Assembly (NCBI GenBank): GCA_964572965.1
Contig: CAZNHL010000015.1
Span: forward strand, 1 to 60,538
Origin: CAZNHL01 sp964572965
Lineage (GTDB): Bacteria > Bacteroidota > Bacteroidia > Cytophagales > UBA9547
Direction: 5' to 3'
DNA: 60,538 nt
The first letter of the stretch is position 1, and each line of letters begins with the position of its first letter. Shown here one piece after another: positions 1 to 8,950 of the stretch. A program made the translations under genes and the position numbers. Below the pieces are notes generated by a model. That model made no database searches. It was given only the letters and a program-made list of their open reading frames with translations, and was not told the DNA's origin.

Positions 1-87
1 CCATCTCCTTATTCTATGTACCTATGAGGTAAAGTTTTAATATTTAAATGGGACAGTCTAAAATTGTTTTATTTTGAAGAATGTATA

Positions 88-124
88 AAAAGAAACCCGG
101 CAAATCAGCCGGGTTTCTTTTTTA
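88..124. terminator. Rho-independent terminator hairpin
   Basis: An 11-base or longer GC-rich stem (AGAAACCCGGC paired with GCCGGGTTTCT) encloses a 6-base loop and is flanked by A-runs on the left and T-runs on the right. It can therefore terminate in both directions. It overlaps the stop codon of the minus-strand gene that follows and would end that transcript. Confidence 0.85.
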
Positions 125-451
125 TTTAAGCAGCTCTACATCTTCTTTAAAGTGTTGCAGCACTTCATTGGTGACGTTTTTGCCACCTCTGAAATTGTGA
201 TAGAGACTCTGAACCGTATAAACAGGTCCCCATGGAATTCCCCACCAGCCGAACAAAATTGTTAATGCAGTAAAACTAAGGCCTTTGCTGATGCCCGATT
301 CGCCTCCTTTGATAAAATGGATGTCGCTGGCATTTTTGAAAGTCATGATTATAACTGATACTGTGTAATTGTAGATGACAAATTTTGCTCCTCTGTCAAG
401 TTCTTTGTTGATGTCTGCAGAGGATAGTCCTTCTATTCCTTTGATTGCCAT
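122..451 (-). CDS. Small conserved hypothetical protein with GWWGIPWGP motif
   Basis: The product has 109 residues and no signal peptide. The middle part (about residues 58-85) is hydrophobic and carries the striking motif GWWGIPWGP at residues 68-76. It is followed by a short basic segment (RGGK) and an acidic C-terminal helix. I recall similar GWWGIPWGP proteins of unknown function in diverse bacteria, but I cannot attach a role. The hydrophobic stretch is long enough for one or two short membrane segments, so a membrane association is likely but unproven. The gene stands alone and ends inside a strong terminator. Confidence 0.75.
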   Translation of the reverse strand: MAIKGIEGLSSADINKELDRGAKFVIYNYTVSVIIMTFKNASDIHFIKGGESGISKGLSFTALTILFGWWGIPWGPVYTVQSLYHNFRGGKNVTNEVLQHFKEDVELLK

Positions 452-610
452 AATTGTTTAGAGTTAGGTTGAATACTTAAAAAAATCCAAAGCTGTTAAG
501 TGTATGGAGGGATGAAAACAGTTGAACTTTATACTAATCTATAAAGTCTAATTTCATACTATAATGAATAATTTAGGTAAAAAAAATGATAATCAAAAAT
601 TTCTATTAAA

Positions 611-1519
611 TCAGAATAAGCTGCCCTGGATATAGTTGTCCTGTTTTTTTGCAGGTTCAATGTTAATAAAGGTTGAGGGTATACCCATTTTGTCATTGAA
701 ATAACTGGCAAGTTCGATACAAAGACTTTTGGTTGGGGTATGGATAAAAAAGTATAATTCTTCAAGTCCGTTTTCCTGCCATTCTTTCAAGCGGACGGCC
801 CAATCGTCTATTCTTCTGAAATCGGTAGGGTGAAGGTCGTTGGCTACATACCGGATAAAAGCTGTTTTAGTAGTCAGGCGTTGGTGTAGTACATCCCGGC
901 GCCCTGCAACATCTGTAATAACAGTAGACACACGTTTCTCTTTCATATATTGGAATAAGTCTTCTGCTTCAATAGAATGCTTAAACCAGTCTGCATGGCG
1001 TAATTCTATGGAAAGCTGAAAATCGACTGGAACGGTGTCAAGGAAGTTGAGCAGATAGGGTAATTTTTCCGGGGTGAAAGTAGGAGGTAGCTGTAAAAAA
1101 GAAACGCCAAGGTGGTCTGAGAACTGCTTCATTTGCTGCATGAAATACTCCATCAACTCAGTCATTTGGGTGATGTCTTCTGCATGACTGATTACCTGAG
1201 GGACTTTTGGGCAAAACTTAAACCCGGGCGTTACGGCATTAACCCAGCGTTCTAATGTAGCATCGTCGGGTATTTTATAGTGTGTGGCGTTGAGCTCAAT
1301 GGTGTTGAAGTTCCTTGCATAATAATGCAGGTAGTCTTTTTCAGTTGTTTTGAGCGGATATATTTTCCCTAGCCAGCCTTTTTCTCCCCAGATAGGACAG
1401 CCGACATAAGTATTGCTTTGAATGACAGGTGTATTACCCAGAATATATTTAGTATCAGGGTGGTCAGTAGGGAAAGTGAAATCTACTTTGTCAATATTTG
1501 GTAAACGGCCGAAATCCAT
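611..1519 (-). CDS. DUF72 (YecE-like) family protein
   Basis: The 302-residue product matches the DUF72/YecE family, a TIM-barrel fold of unknown reaction. Family hallmarks visible are the N-terminal VGCPIWGEKGWLGKIYP segment (about residues 39-55), the FNTIELNATHYKIP strand, the FCPKVPQVISH segment and the central SIELRHADWF motif. The length is slightly above the usual 240-290 residues because of about 35 extra N-terminal residues. It lies 55 bases downstream of the flavoprotein gene on the same strand, so the two may be co-transcribed, but I see no functional link. Confidence 0.9.
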   Translation of the reverse strand: MDFGRLPNIDKVDFTFPTDHPDTKYILGNTPVIQSNTYVGCPIWGEKGWLGKIYPLKTTEKDYLHYYARNFNTIELNATHYKIPDDATLERWVNAVTPGFKFCPKVPQVISHAEDITQMTELMEYFMQQMKQFSDHLGVSFLQLPPTFTPEKLPYLLNFLDTVPVDFQLSIELRHADWFKHSIEAEDLFQYMKEKRVSTVITDVAGRRDVLHQRLTTKTAFIRYVANDLHPTDFRRIDDWAVRLKEWQENGLEELYFFIHTPTKSLCIELASYFNDKMGIPSTFINIEPAKKQDNYIQGSLF

Positions 1520-1574
1520 GGCAGGAATCTTTTCTAATTAAAGATACAATACTTCGGTGTTAAAAAGAAAGAGA

Positions 1575-3227
1575 CTATGCAGTCTCTTTCTTTGTTTTCG
1601 CGCTTTGTATTTTTGGTATCAGCATAGGGGAATTGAGGGCAGATGAAGCCGTTAATGCTCCGGCCATTACGCCTCCTCCAATACCGCAGGTAATAATATC
1701 CTGGCCTGTCAGATAAAGGTTTTTAATCGGAGTTTCTGGTCTGAGCAATTTGTTTTTGAATCGCTCAGGAGAATGAGAAAGTCCGTACATTTCTCCTTTC
1801 TGGTAACCTGTAAAATGTTTGGTACTGAGTGGTGTCGACAGTTCGTGGTAAGTAACTTTACCTTTTAGCTGAGGAACATATTCATACAGCACTTCCAACA
1901 GGCGTTCGCTTATTTCTTTTTTAAAAGCTTCATAGTCACTTCCTCTTCTTTTCCAGTCTGTACCGGCCCATTTTTCAATGTCTGAAAAACGGGCTCCTGT
2001 GATAATTTCCAGGGTTGCTTTATTTTTCAGGGCAGAACTTTCAGGATCTTTAGCTCCGGCAAATGACATATATACAACAGGGAACTGCTCGCTTTTTCCG
2101 GTAATGTAATTATCGAAATTCTCTGCGTGGGTACCTTTTTCAGAATAAACCCAATAATTTGATTTTGGAAGATCAAGGCTTTCGGCGGAACCTTCAAGTC
2201 CCACATACAGACTATAATAGGTATGAGAACCCTTTACCTCGGGATGTTCTGCTTTTATAGGGTTGTCTGCGGCAGGAAGAAGCTTTCTGAAAGTATTATC
2301 GTAGCCGCAAGAGCTGATGACCTTCTTTGCTTTGATAACTTTGCCGTCGGCCATTTCAACGCCGATACTTTTTCCTTTGTGGGTAAGAATTTGTTTTACT
2401 TCAGCCCTTACCAGTATCTGGCCTTTATTTTTAGTGATGGTTGGTGCGATGGCATCAAATATTACGCCACTGCCTCCTTTGGGGTAATAAGCACCATTCA
2501 GATAATGGTTGGTTACCATAGTTGAGACAGCAAAGCTGCTTTCGTTTGGCGGAAGCCCGTAGTCCCCGCATTGAGAACAAAGTACTTCTTTCAGCTTTCC
2601 TTCAATGCCCATTTCCTTCAGCATGTCATCCGTAGTACGTGTGCCGAACTTAAGGTACGATTTGCGCAGCAAAGGCCCGAAAATAGGATCAAGGAATTTT
2701 GGCAGTAATTTGCTGCCATAGAACATACCCATTGGTGCTTCCAGTTTTGAAAGGAACAGGAAGTATTTTTCTATGAGATGCTTCTGATCGGGAAATTTAG
2801 CAGAAAGGCTTTCAATCATTGCCTCCTGACCTTTTTTGAATTCGTATTTTTCTTTTCCGTAGAAAAAAGTATCGTAAGTATCTCCCATATCAATCCACTC
2901 AATAGGAGTGTCACAGATGTAGTCGAATACTTTTCTGATACCTGATTTTTCATTGCCGACTTCTCCCAGGTAATGAACACCTGTATCCCATTCAAAATCA
3001 TGCCTTTTGAAAGAATGTGTATAACCACCGGGTGTATAATGCTGTTCCAGAATCAGTACCTTTTTTCCTGCTTTGGCAAGAATGGCACCGGAAGTAAGCC
3101 CGCTGATGCCAGAACCGATAATAATGTAGTCAAATTCCTTTTCCGGTATTTGATAGTACTTGTAAGAAGCGTAAAGTTGCATTAACTGGGTAATCAAAGT
3201 TAAAGCTTTAATGCCCAGAAGGAGCAT
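1575..3227 (-). CDS. RetSat / phytoene-desaturase-like FAD oxidoreductase
   Basis: A 550-residue flavoprotein of the phytoene dehydrogenase/carotenoid isomerase/retinol saturase superfamily. The dinucleotide-binding signature GSGISG lies at residues 38-43, with the ribose-binding Glu at residue 61 (LILEQ). The segment FEWDTGVHYLGE (residues 79-88 and on) is typical of the retinol-saturase/CrtISO branch. The C-terminal LYLTGQDIITCGIGGGVMAG segment closes the FAD site. Substrate is unknown; a polyene or retinoid-like double bond is the family expectation. A shorter start at residue 16 (MQLYAS) would remove the hydrophobic first 15 residues. It follows msrA by 23 bases and is probably in the same operon. 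Confidence 0.85.
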   Translation of the reverse strand: MLLLGIKALTLITQLMQLYASYKYYQIPEKEFDYIIIGSGISGLTSGAILAKAGKKVLILEQHYTPGGYTHSFKRHDFEWDTGVHYLGEVGNEKSGIRKVFDYICDTPIEWIDMGDTYDTFFYGKEKYEFKKGQEAMIESLSAKFPDQKHLIEKYFLFLSKLEAPMGMFYGSKLLPKFLDPIFGPLLRKSYLKFGTRTTDDMLKEMGIEGKLKEVLCSQCGDYGLPPNESSFAVSTMVTNHYLNGAYYPKGGSGVIFDAIAPTITKNKGQILVRAEVKQILTHKGKSIGVEMADGKVIKAKKVISSCGYDNTFRKLLPAADNPIKAEHPEVKGSHTYYSLYVGLEGSAESLDLPKSNYWVYSEKGTHAENFDNYITGKSEQFPVVYMSFAGAKDPESSALKNKATLEIITGARFSDIEKWAGTDWKRRGSDYEAFKKEISERLLEVLYEYVPQLKGKVTYHELSTPLSTKHFTGYQKGEMYGLSHSPERFKNKLLRPETPIKNLYLTGQDIITCGIGGGVMAGALTASSALNSPMLIPKIQSAKTKKETA

Positions 3228-3250
3228 TAAAGCTTTGAAGATTTATAAGG

Positions 3251-3895
3251 CTATTTCAGTTTATCAGCGAAAGCTTTTTTAAACTTATCCATTTTAGGTT
3301 TAATAACAAAAGTACAATAAGGCTGCGTACCGTTTTCATTATAATAATTCTGATGGTAATCTTCTGCTTTGTAGAAAACTGAAGCCTGGGTGATTTCTGT
3401 AACAATCGGATTTGGATAAGCACCCGATTTGTCTAATTCATTTTTATAGAACTCCGCTTCTTTCTTTTGTTCTTCATTATGATAGAAAACAGCAGAGCGG
3501 TATTGTGTTCCTGTATCATTTCCCTGACGGTTTAATGTAGTCGGGTCATGTGTTTTCCAGAAAACCTCAAGTAACTCTTTATAAGAAATTATTTTCGGAT
3601 CATAGACGATCTCAATTCCTTCAGCATGGCCTGTAAGTCCGCTACAAACTTCTTTATAAGTAGGGTTTTTAACCTTGCCTGCTGTATAGCCGGAAGCAAC
3701 CGAAATTACCCCGTTTAATTGTTGGAAGAAAGCTTCTGTACACCAGAAACATCCGGCGCCGAAAGTGGCTGTGTCGGTTTGAACGGGAGTTGTTGCTGAC
3801 ATTTTCTTGGTTGTTTTAGTTTTGTCTTGTGCACAAGAGGTGAATACGCCAAGCGCCAATAGACAAAGGATTGGGTAAAGTCGTAAGTTTTTCAT
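3251..3895 (-). CDS. msrA: Peptide-methionine (S)-S-oxide reductase, lipoprotein form
   Basis: MsrA reduces the S-epimer of methionine sulfoxide in proteins. The catalytic signature GCFWCTE is at residues 48-54, with the nucleophilic Cys at 49. The later YKAEDYHQNYY segment is also diagnostic. The N terminus is a lipoprotein signal peptide with a lipobox ending at Cys21, so the enzyme probably sits in the periplasm or on a membrane, repairing oxidised envelope proteins. No MsrB domain is fused to it. It heads a minus-strand group with the flavoprotein gene. Confidence 0.95.
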   Translation of the reverse strand: MKNLRLYPILCLLALGVFTSCAQDKTKTTKKMSATTPVQTDTATFGAGCFWCTEAFFQQLNGVISVASGYTAGKVKNPTYKEVCSGLTGHAEGIEIVYDPKIISYKELLEVFWKTHDPTTLNRQGNDTGTQYRSAVFYHNEEQKKEAEFYKNELDKSGAYPNPIVTEITQASVFYKAEDYHQNYYNENGTQPYCTFVIKPKMDKFKKAFADKLK

Positions 3896-3976
3896 CGCTT
3901 TGGTATAACAATACTGATTCGTTAATTGTTGCTGCTATTTGAAAAATCTACGAAGCGGAGAGGTGTTTTAGTTTTA

Positions 3977-4014
3977 TTTCCGTGCTAAAACCGTCAGGGA
4001 TTTTAGCACGGAAA
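3977..4014. terminator. Long stem-loop between aroA and msrA
   Basis: A perfect 14-base stem (TTTCCGTGCTAAAA / TTTTAGCACGGAAA) with a 10-base loop lies just past the aroA stop codon and upstream of msrA. It lacks a long T-run after the stem on the minus strand, so termination is inferred from position and stability. Confidence 0.6.
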
Positions 4015-4021
4015 ATATTAT

Positions 4022-5309
4022 TTATAGCACGTAGCTTTTCGAAGCAAATCCAGCCTGAGCCAGATCATCCCAATAAGAAGGGTATGACTTAACAACTACA
4101 CCCGGTTCTTCGATAACAGTCGGGCCGGCAAGTGCAAGTGGTGCAAATGCCATTNNNNNNNNNNAGCTAGGAATAAAGGGGTGGAAACAGATACTCTATT
4201 GCCATACGATGGTCATCATAAGTATCGATAGGTGTTTCGTTCAGTTTGAAATTGGTGCCGTCTACGAGGAATTTATCCGGTTCAATTTCATTCATTGTTG
4301 CACCAAATTTGCCAAGTTCGTTTTGTAAAGCCTGAATACGGTCTGTTTCTTTGATTCTAAGGCTTTCAAGGCCGGTCATGCTTACCTTCATCTTTTTGGC
4401 AGCAGCAATAACAGCTACAGTCTGTGCAATGTCAGGGCAATGAGAGAAGTCAATATGCGTTTCAGCAACATGGGTACCTTTTGTTAATAAGATGCCATCT
4501 TTAGTGAATTCAGATTTAACGCCTAATTGTTCAGCAATTTTTACAATAGCACTGTCTCCCTGCAGAGAGTTTTCTTTTAAACCTAATACTTCAATTTTAG
4601 CATCTTTTGCCAAAGCTACAATGCTGAACCAGTAGCTTGCACCTGACCAGTCAGATTCAATTGTGTATTGGTTTGCTGTATACTGTTGTCCTTTAGGAAC
4701 AACAATGGTGTTTTCTTCCCAATGTGTTTTTACACCGAAGTGTTTCATCAGGTCGAGTGTCATCTCAATGTATGGACGGGAAGAGATTTTTCCTGTCAGT
4801 TCAAGTTTAAGGCCTTCCGGTAATAAAGGAGCAACCATTACCAATGCTGAAATATACTGGCTGCTTACATCGCCGCGTATTTTAAGGAGAGAAGTTTGTT
4901 GCCCTTTGAAAGGTTTTAGTTGCAATGGCGGGTAGCCTTCATTTTTAAGGTAAGTGATATCTGCTCCTAATTCTCTCAATGCATCAACCAGTAAGCCTAT
5001 AGGGCGCTCACACATACGCGGAGTACCTGTCATAACTCTTTCTCCTTCTTTAATACCTAAAGCGGTGTAAGCTGTAAGGAAACGCATGGTAGTACCGGCA
5101 TCCAATACATCCAGCGTATGTTCATTATTCGTAAGTAGGCGAAGCATTGTGCGAGTGTCACGTGCTTCAGAAAGATTGTCAAGCTGACATTTATTACCTG
5201 CAACTGCATTTATGATCAAAGAACGGTTACTTTCGCTCTTAGAAGAAACAAGTTTAATTTTAGTGTCAATCTGGCCTGTTGGGTGGCTAACCACAATTGT
5301 ATTTGACAT
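4022..5309 (-). CDS. aroA: 3-phosphoshikimate 1-carboxyvinyltransferase, interrupted by an assembly gap
   Basis: EPSP synthase joins shikimate-3-phosphate and phosphoenolpyruvate in the shikimate pathway. Residues 22-29 (SSKSESNR) and 70-78 (DAGTTMRFL) are the substrate-binding motifs, and TYDDHRMA at about 363-370 is the C-terminal signature. The reading frame then runs into ten Ns and a stop at 4167. On the other side of the Ns, bases 4022-4154 encode 43 residues beginning MAFAPLALAG and ending KSYVL, exactly the continuation expected after DHRMA. Rejoined, the protein would be about 413 residues, normal for AroA. Bases 4165-4197 do not belong to aroA. I think the gene is intact or recently interrupted in the genome; the sequence cannot decide. 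Confidence 0.9.
4155..4164. other. Assembly gap (10 N) inside aroA
   Basis: Ten undetermined bases. The next 33 bases on the right (4165-4197) have no match to aroA, and the trinucleotide ATT occurs both at the left edge (4152-4154) and directly after the extra bases (4198-4200). The true gap size is unknown. Confidence 0.95.
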
Positions 5310-5514
5310 ATCAGGAGGACTAGGGAAACCGATATACCGGTATTCAGTTTATCGTATCGTTTTTTCTTTTAAAATCACTTCAAATTTAACCCCCTTTCAC
5401 CTAAAATCAAACCAAAAATACTCTAGTGTAGACGAAATATTATCCGGGCTAAAAAATGCTGTTGTAACTTTTGGAGCAACAAATCGTTGAAAATAATTTT
5501 ATAATCAAGAATAT

Positions 5515-7532
5515 ATGAAGGGTAGGAATATTATCGCAATTCTATTTATAGGTATTTTACCTGTTTTTACATCGTGGTCTCAAACGATTAATTACTGGAA
5601 TAATTTCGGAAGTGCTTCAGACAGAGTAAGTAAACCATGGGGTATGGCCTATGATGCTTCCGGAAATTTGTATGTCGTTGAAAACAAGGCTAACAGAATT
5701 GCAAAGTTTAATTCTTCAGGCCAGCTGATTGCCACAATTGGCTCTTATGGTTCAGCTGATGGACAGCTTAATTTCCCTACTGATGTCGTGATAGATGCTT
5801 CTGGGAATATATGGGTGACAGACTACTCTAATAACAGGATACAGCAATTCAGCCCTTCAGGAAGTTTTAAAAGCAAATTTGGAGCACCCGGCAGTGCTGA
5901 CCCGTTTTTTAATTCTCCTGTTGCCATTGCATTAGACAGTAAAGGGACTCTTTGGATTACTGATCAGCTGAATTATAAGGTGAAAAATTTTAAAACAGAT
6001 GGAACTTTCATAAAGGCGATTGGCGGGGTAGGTTCAGCAATAGGTAAGTTCAGTAATCCGGCCGGTATCATTATTGGTGTAAATGATACACTTTATGTAG
6101 CAGATCAGGGCAATAACAGAATTCAGAGTTTTACTTCTGCCGGAGTATTTGTGGCAACATTTGGGAGTCAGGGAACCGCTAATGGTCAGTTTTATGGTCC
6201 TGCTGACCTTACCCGTGATGCTGCCGGCAATTTTTATGTAGTAGATCAGACAATTAACAGAGTTCAGAAGTTTACAAAAAAAGGTGTGTATATCGCAAAG
6301 CTAGGAGGTACAGCTTTAGGAAATGGGAACAACCAGTTTGCCCAGCCTTCCGGTATTGTTCTTGACGGTAATAACAATGTAATTGTGGCAGATTATGCCA
6401 ATAACCGTATTCAGAAACTTTCTAATATACTAGAATACCAAAGTACAATAGGAGTAGGATCTGCCGAAGACGGACAGCTACTGAATCCCCGCGGAGTTTG
6501 GGTAGATGGCTCCGGTAATATTTACACTACAGAGGGTAGCCCTAGTTCAATAGGGGATAATAACAGAATTCAATGCTTTAGCCCTACTTATGGGTTTAAG
6601 TTCAAATACGGAAGTTTTGGTATAGGCAATACTAATTTAAAAGTAGCAACCAAGATAGCTGTGTCGTCGTCCGGCGTGGTTTATGCGTGTGATAGTATTA
6701 ATAAGAAAGTAAAGTATTATACAAACTCTGGAAATACTTTGGTATACAGCGGAGCTTTGGGTACTGTTTCTTGGCCTGTCTATGTACATATCGATGCTAA
6801 ATCCGGCAATATATATGTAAGTGACCCTACTGTTAATGGTTTTACAATATTTAATAGCTCAAATGTATTTCAAAAGACAATTGGGGCACCGGGACATGGC
6901 GATGGTAAATTTAATAGTCCTTTTGGTATTACGACAGATGGTTCCGGTAATATATATGTTACAGACATTGATAAGTCGAACAGTTATATTCAGAAGTTTG
7001 ATAAAAACGGCAACTTCTTATTGAGATTTGGGGCTGCCGGAAGTAGCTCCGGACAATTTATAAATCCGACAGCTGTTGCAGTTGACAGTAAAGGCAATAT
7101 TTATGTATGTGACAGAGGTAATAAAAGGATACAGATTTTTAATTCTTCGGTACTTATTTAGGCCAGAGCAATGGTGATCCTGCCGAAAATTTTATTCGTC
7201 CGTCAGATATATTCATTGATGGCTCTAACAAGCTTTATGTGACTGATATTACATTGAATAAAGTGAAAGTGTTCTCAACAGATGGTACAACAGGCGTTGA
7301 TGATGATGTTTTTGAAAATGCAGGAATTACAGTCGGACCCGTTCCGGCAAGAGAGCTGATTAATGTTTATGGCGACGGTATTGAAAGCTTAGCATTGATA
7401 GACTTGTTGGGTAATACTGTTGCAGAAACAAAAGTAACTTCTATTCCGGTTGAAAATCTGGCACCTGGTATTTATTTATTAAAAGTGAGAAGACATAAAG
7501 ATGAATTAACTAAAAGGGTAGTAGTTAAATAG
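5515..7532 (+). CDS. Secreted NHL-repeat protein with T9SS type A tail (frameshifted)
   Basis: The frame opened at 5515 encodes a signal peptide (about residues 1-22) and then about ten NHL repeats, each with the pattern F..P.G.A.D..GN.YV.D..NNRIQ.F. It stops at 7161. Frame 3 is open from 7143 and continues the last repeat seamlessly (FGTYLGQSNGDPAENFIRP), another NHL-like blade, then a C-terminal sorting domain (about 75 residues, ending KELTKRVVVK-like) typical of type IX secretion cargo. One missing base between 7143 and 7148 restores a product of about 672 residues. I therefore treat both parts as one gene. The product is likely a secreted or surface beta-propeller; its ligand is unknown. 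Confidence 0.85.
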
Positions 7533-7551
7533 TAAAAAACTGTCAGGTTTA

Positions 7552-8106
7552 TTAATACTCTTTATTGAATTGCTTATTTATGCGTGGCTGAATGTACCAT
7601 ACGCCAATCGGAAATATCCATATTAAAAGAAAATCTTCCCAATATTCACTAAAAGGGCTATTGCGGTTATGTTCCAGACTGTTGAGCGTTTTTGCTACAA
7701 AACGTAAACTATAAATAGAACAGACTATTGAGAAAATATGACAGATCACAAACGGTATAAAAGCGAGCGTGCCCGGTTTATAATCTTTGCCAAAATAAAT
7801 GGCTGCTACAACACTCATTGCCACCAGAAATGAGTAACACAAAGTGAACATAATAGCCGCTTTGAAGCGTTTAGTGCTATTTATGAGGTGTGTGGGTAGT
7901 TTGTGATTCAAATTAATACCGACCACCTTAATCCAACTAAGTACTGTAAAGGAAAAATAGACGATAAGAAAAGAAATCAACAGGAATGCGTTGTTAAGAT
8001 CCAGTGTTGCAGACCCGTACCATATAGTCCCGATCATTACGAGAAGAGGTATGAAAAATAAGAAAATAAAAAGCTGCCAGTGCTTCATCCGTAATATAAA
8101 CTCCAT
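7552..8106 (-). CDS. Four-helix membrane protein of unknown function
   Basis: The 184-residue product has four hydrophobic segments (roughly residues 10-30, 37-60, 85-105 and 118-138) and ends with WIFPIGVWYIQPRIN followed by a polar tail. This C-terminal motif is familiar from Bacteroidota membrane proteins of unknown function, but I cannot name the family. A start at Met7 (MKHWQ) is equally possible. It converges with the NHL gene, whose stop lies only 19 bases away. Confidence 0.7.
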   Translation of the reverse strand: MEFILRMKHWQLFIFLFFIPLLVMIGTIWYGSATLDLNNAFLLISFLIVYFSFTVLSWIKVVGINLNHKLPTHLINSTKRFKAAIMFTLCYSFLVAMSVVAAIYFGKDYKPGTLAFIPFVICHIFSIVCSIYSLRFVAKTLNSLEHNRNSPFSEYWEDFLLIWIFPIGVWYIQPRINKQFNKEY

Positions 8107-8257
8107 GATCTTCCTTTTTATTTAATGAACCAAATTACTAAAAATTACGGCTTAGATGAAATTTAACTGTATGCAATGAAAACAAATTGTTAAGCCGTAG
8201 GAATATAAAAGTTTATAGAGAAACTTTGTTTACTAAATATAGAAAAATAGAATTACC

Positions 8258-8848
8258 ATGTCACTTACATTCAGACAAAAAACATTGAAGGTGTTGTATC
8301 CTTTAATTATGGCGGGAACAAAGCTTTTTGGGCAAAAGAGTAAAGTGTTGGTCAATACCCAAAATAAACAGCCTTTAATGTCTTTTTATGCGTTAAAAGC
8401 AAATGCAAACAGTGGTCAGTTAATCAATTTTGACCAGTTTAAAGGGAAGAAGGTCTTAATAGTAAATGTAGCATCTGATTGTGGTTATACTTCTCAGTAT
8501 GATGGCCTGGAAGCACTATATGAAACTAATAGAGACAAGCTTGTTATTTTAGGTTTTCCAACCAATGACTTTAAAGATCAGGAAAAAGGCAATGATACTG
8601 AAATAGCAGAATTCTGCAGATTGAATTTCGGAGTTACATTTCCTTTGTTTAAAAAAATGCCATTGGCGAACTCTCAGAATGAAGTGTATCAATGGCTGAT
8701 ACAAAAAAGTAAAAATGGCTGGAATAGCCAGGAGCCAACCTGGAACTTCTGCAAATACCTGATAGATGAAAGTGGAACACTGACGCATTTCTTTGAAAGT
8801 TCAGTTGCACCGGATAGCCAGGTAGTGAGGAAGGCATTAGCCTTATAA
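8258..8848 (+). CDS. Glutathione peroxidase family (thiol peroxidase)
   Basis: The 196-residue product contains the GPx catalytic tetrad: Cys75 in NVASDCGYTSQY, Gln108 in KDQEKG, and Trp162-Asn163 in WNFCKYL. It uses cysteine rather than selenocysteine, so it most likely reduces peroxides with thioredoxin as electron donor. The usual FPCNQF motif is FPTNDF here, so the resolving-Cys arrangement may differ from the textbook case. About 40 residues precede the core domain and include a weakly hydrophobic stretch (residues 9-20). The gene ends in a strong terminator. Confidence 0.9.
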   Translation: MSLTFRQKTLKVLYPLIMAGTKLFGQKSKVLVNTQNKQPLMSFYALKANANSGQLINFDQFKGKKVLIVNVASDCGYTSQYDGLEALYETNRDKLVILGFPTNDFKDQEKGNDTEIAEFCRLNFGVTFPLFKKMPLANSQNEVYQWLIQKSKNGWNSQEPTWNFCKYLIDESGTLTHFFESSVAPDSQVVRKALAL

Positions 8849-8887
8849 AAAAAGGATCCGCATAGTTTTATGCGGATCCTTTTTTTA
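8847..8887. terminator. Strong bidirectional terminator after the peroxidase gene
   Basis: The stem AGGATCCGCATA / TATGCGGATCCT with a 4-base loop is flanked by seven A's and seven T's. It overlaps the peroxidase stop codon. Confidence 0.92.
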
Positions 8888-8915
8888 TAAGGCTAAGAGT
8901 TAGATGATTATTGTC

Positions 8916-8950
8916 AACCAGAACTCTCAGATGTCAGAAGCGTTCTGGTT
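8916..8950 (-). terminator. Hairpin at the end of the minus-strand secreted-protein gene
   Basis: Nine-base arms AACCAGAAC / GTTCTGGTT are separated by 17 bases. The right arm overlaps the stop codon of the minus-strand gene, so this is a possible 3' end structure; there is no clear T-run. Confidence 0.4.

Noticed and set aside
4022..5309. Calling aroA a pseudogene
   Set aside because: The only evidence is next to undetermined bases; both halves fit a full-length enzyme.
7120..7165. Programmed -1 ribosomal frameshift
   Set aside because: No X-XXY-YYZ heptamer in frame and no obvious downstream structure; a missing base is simpler.
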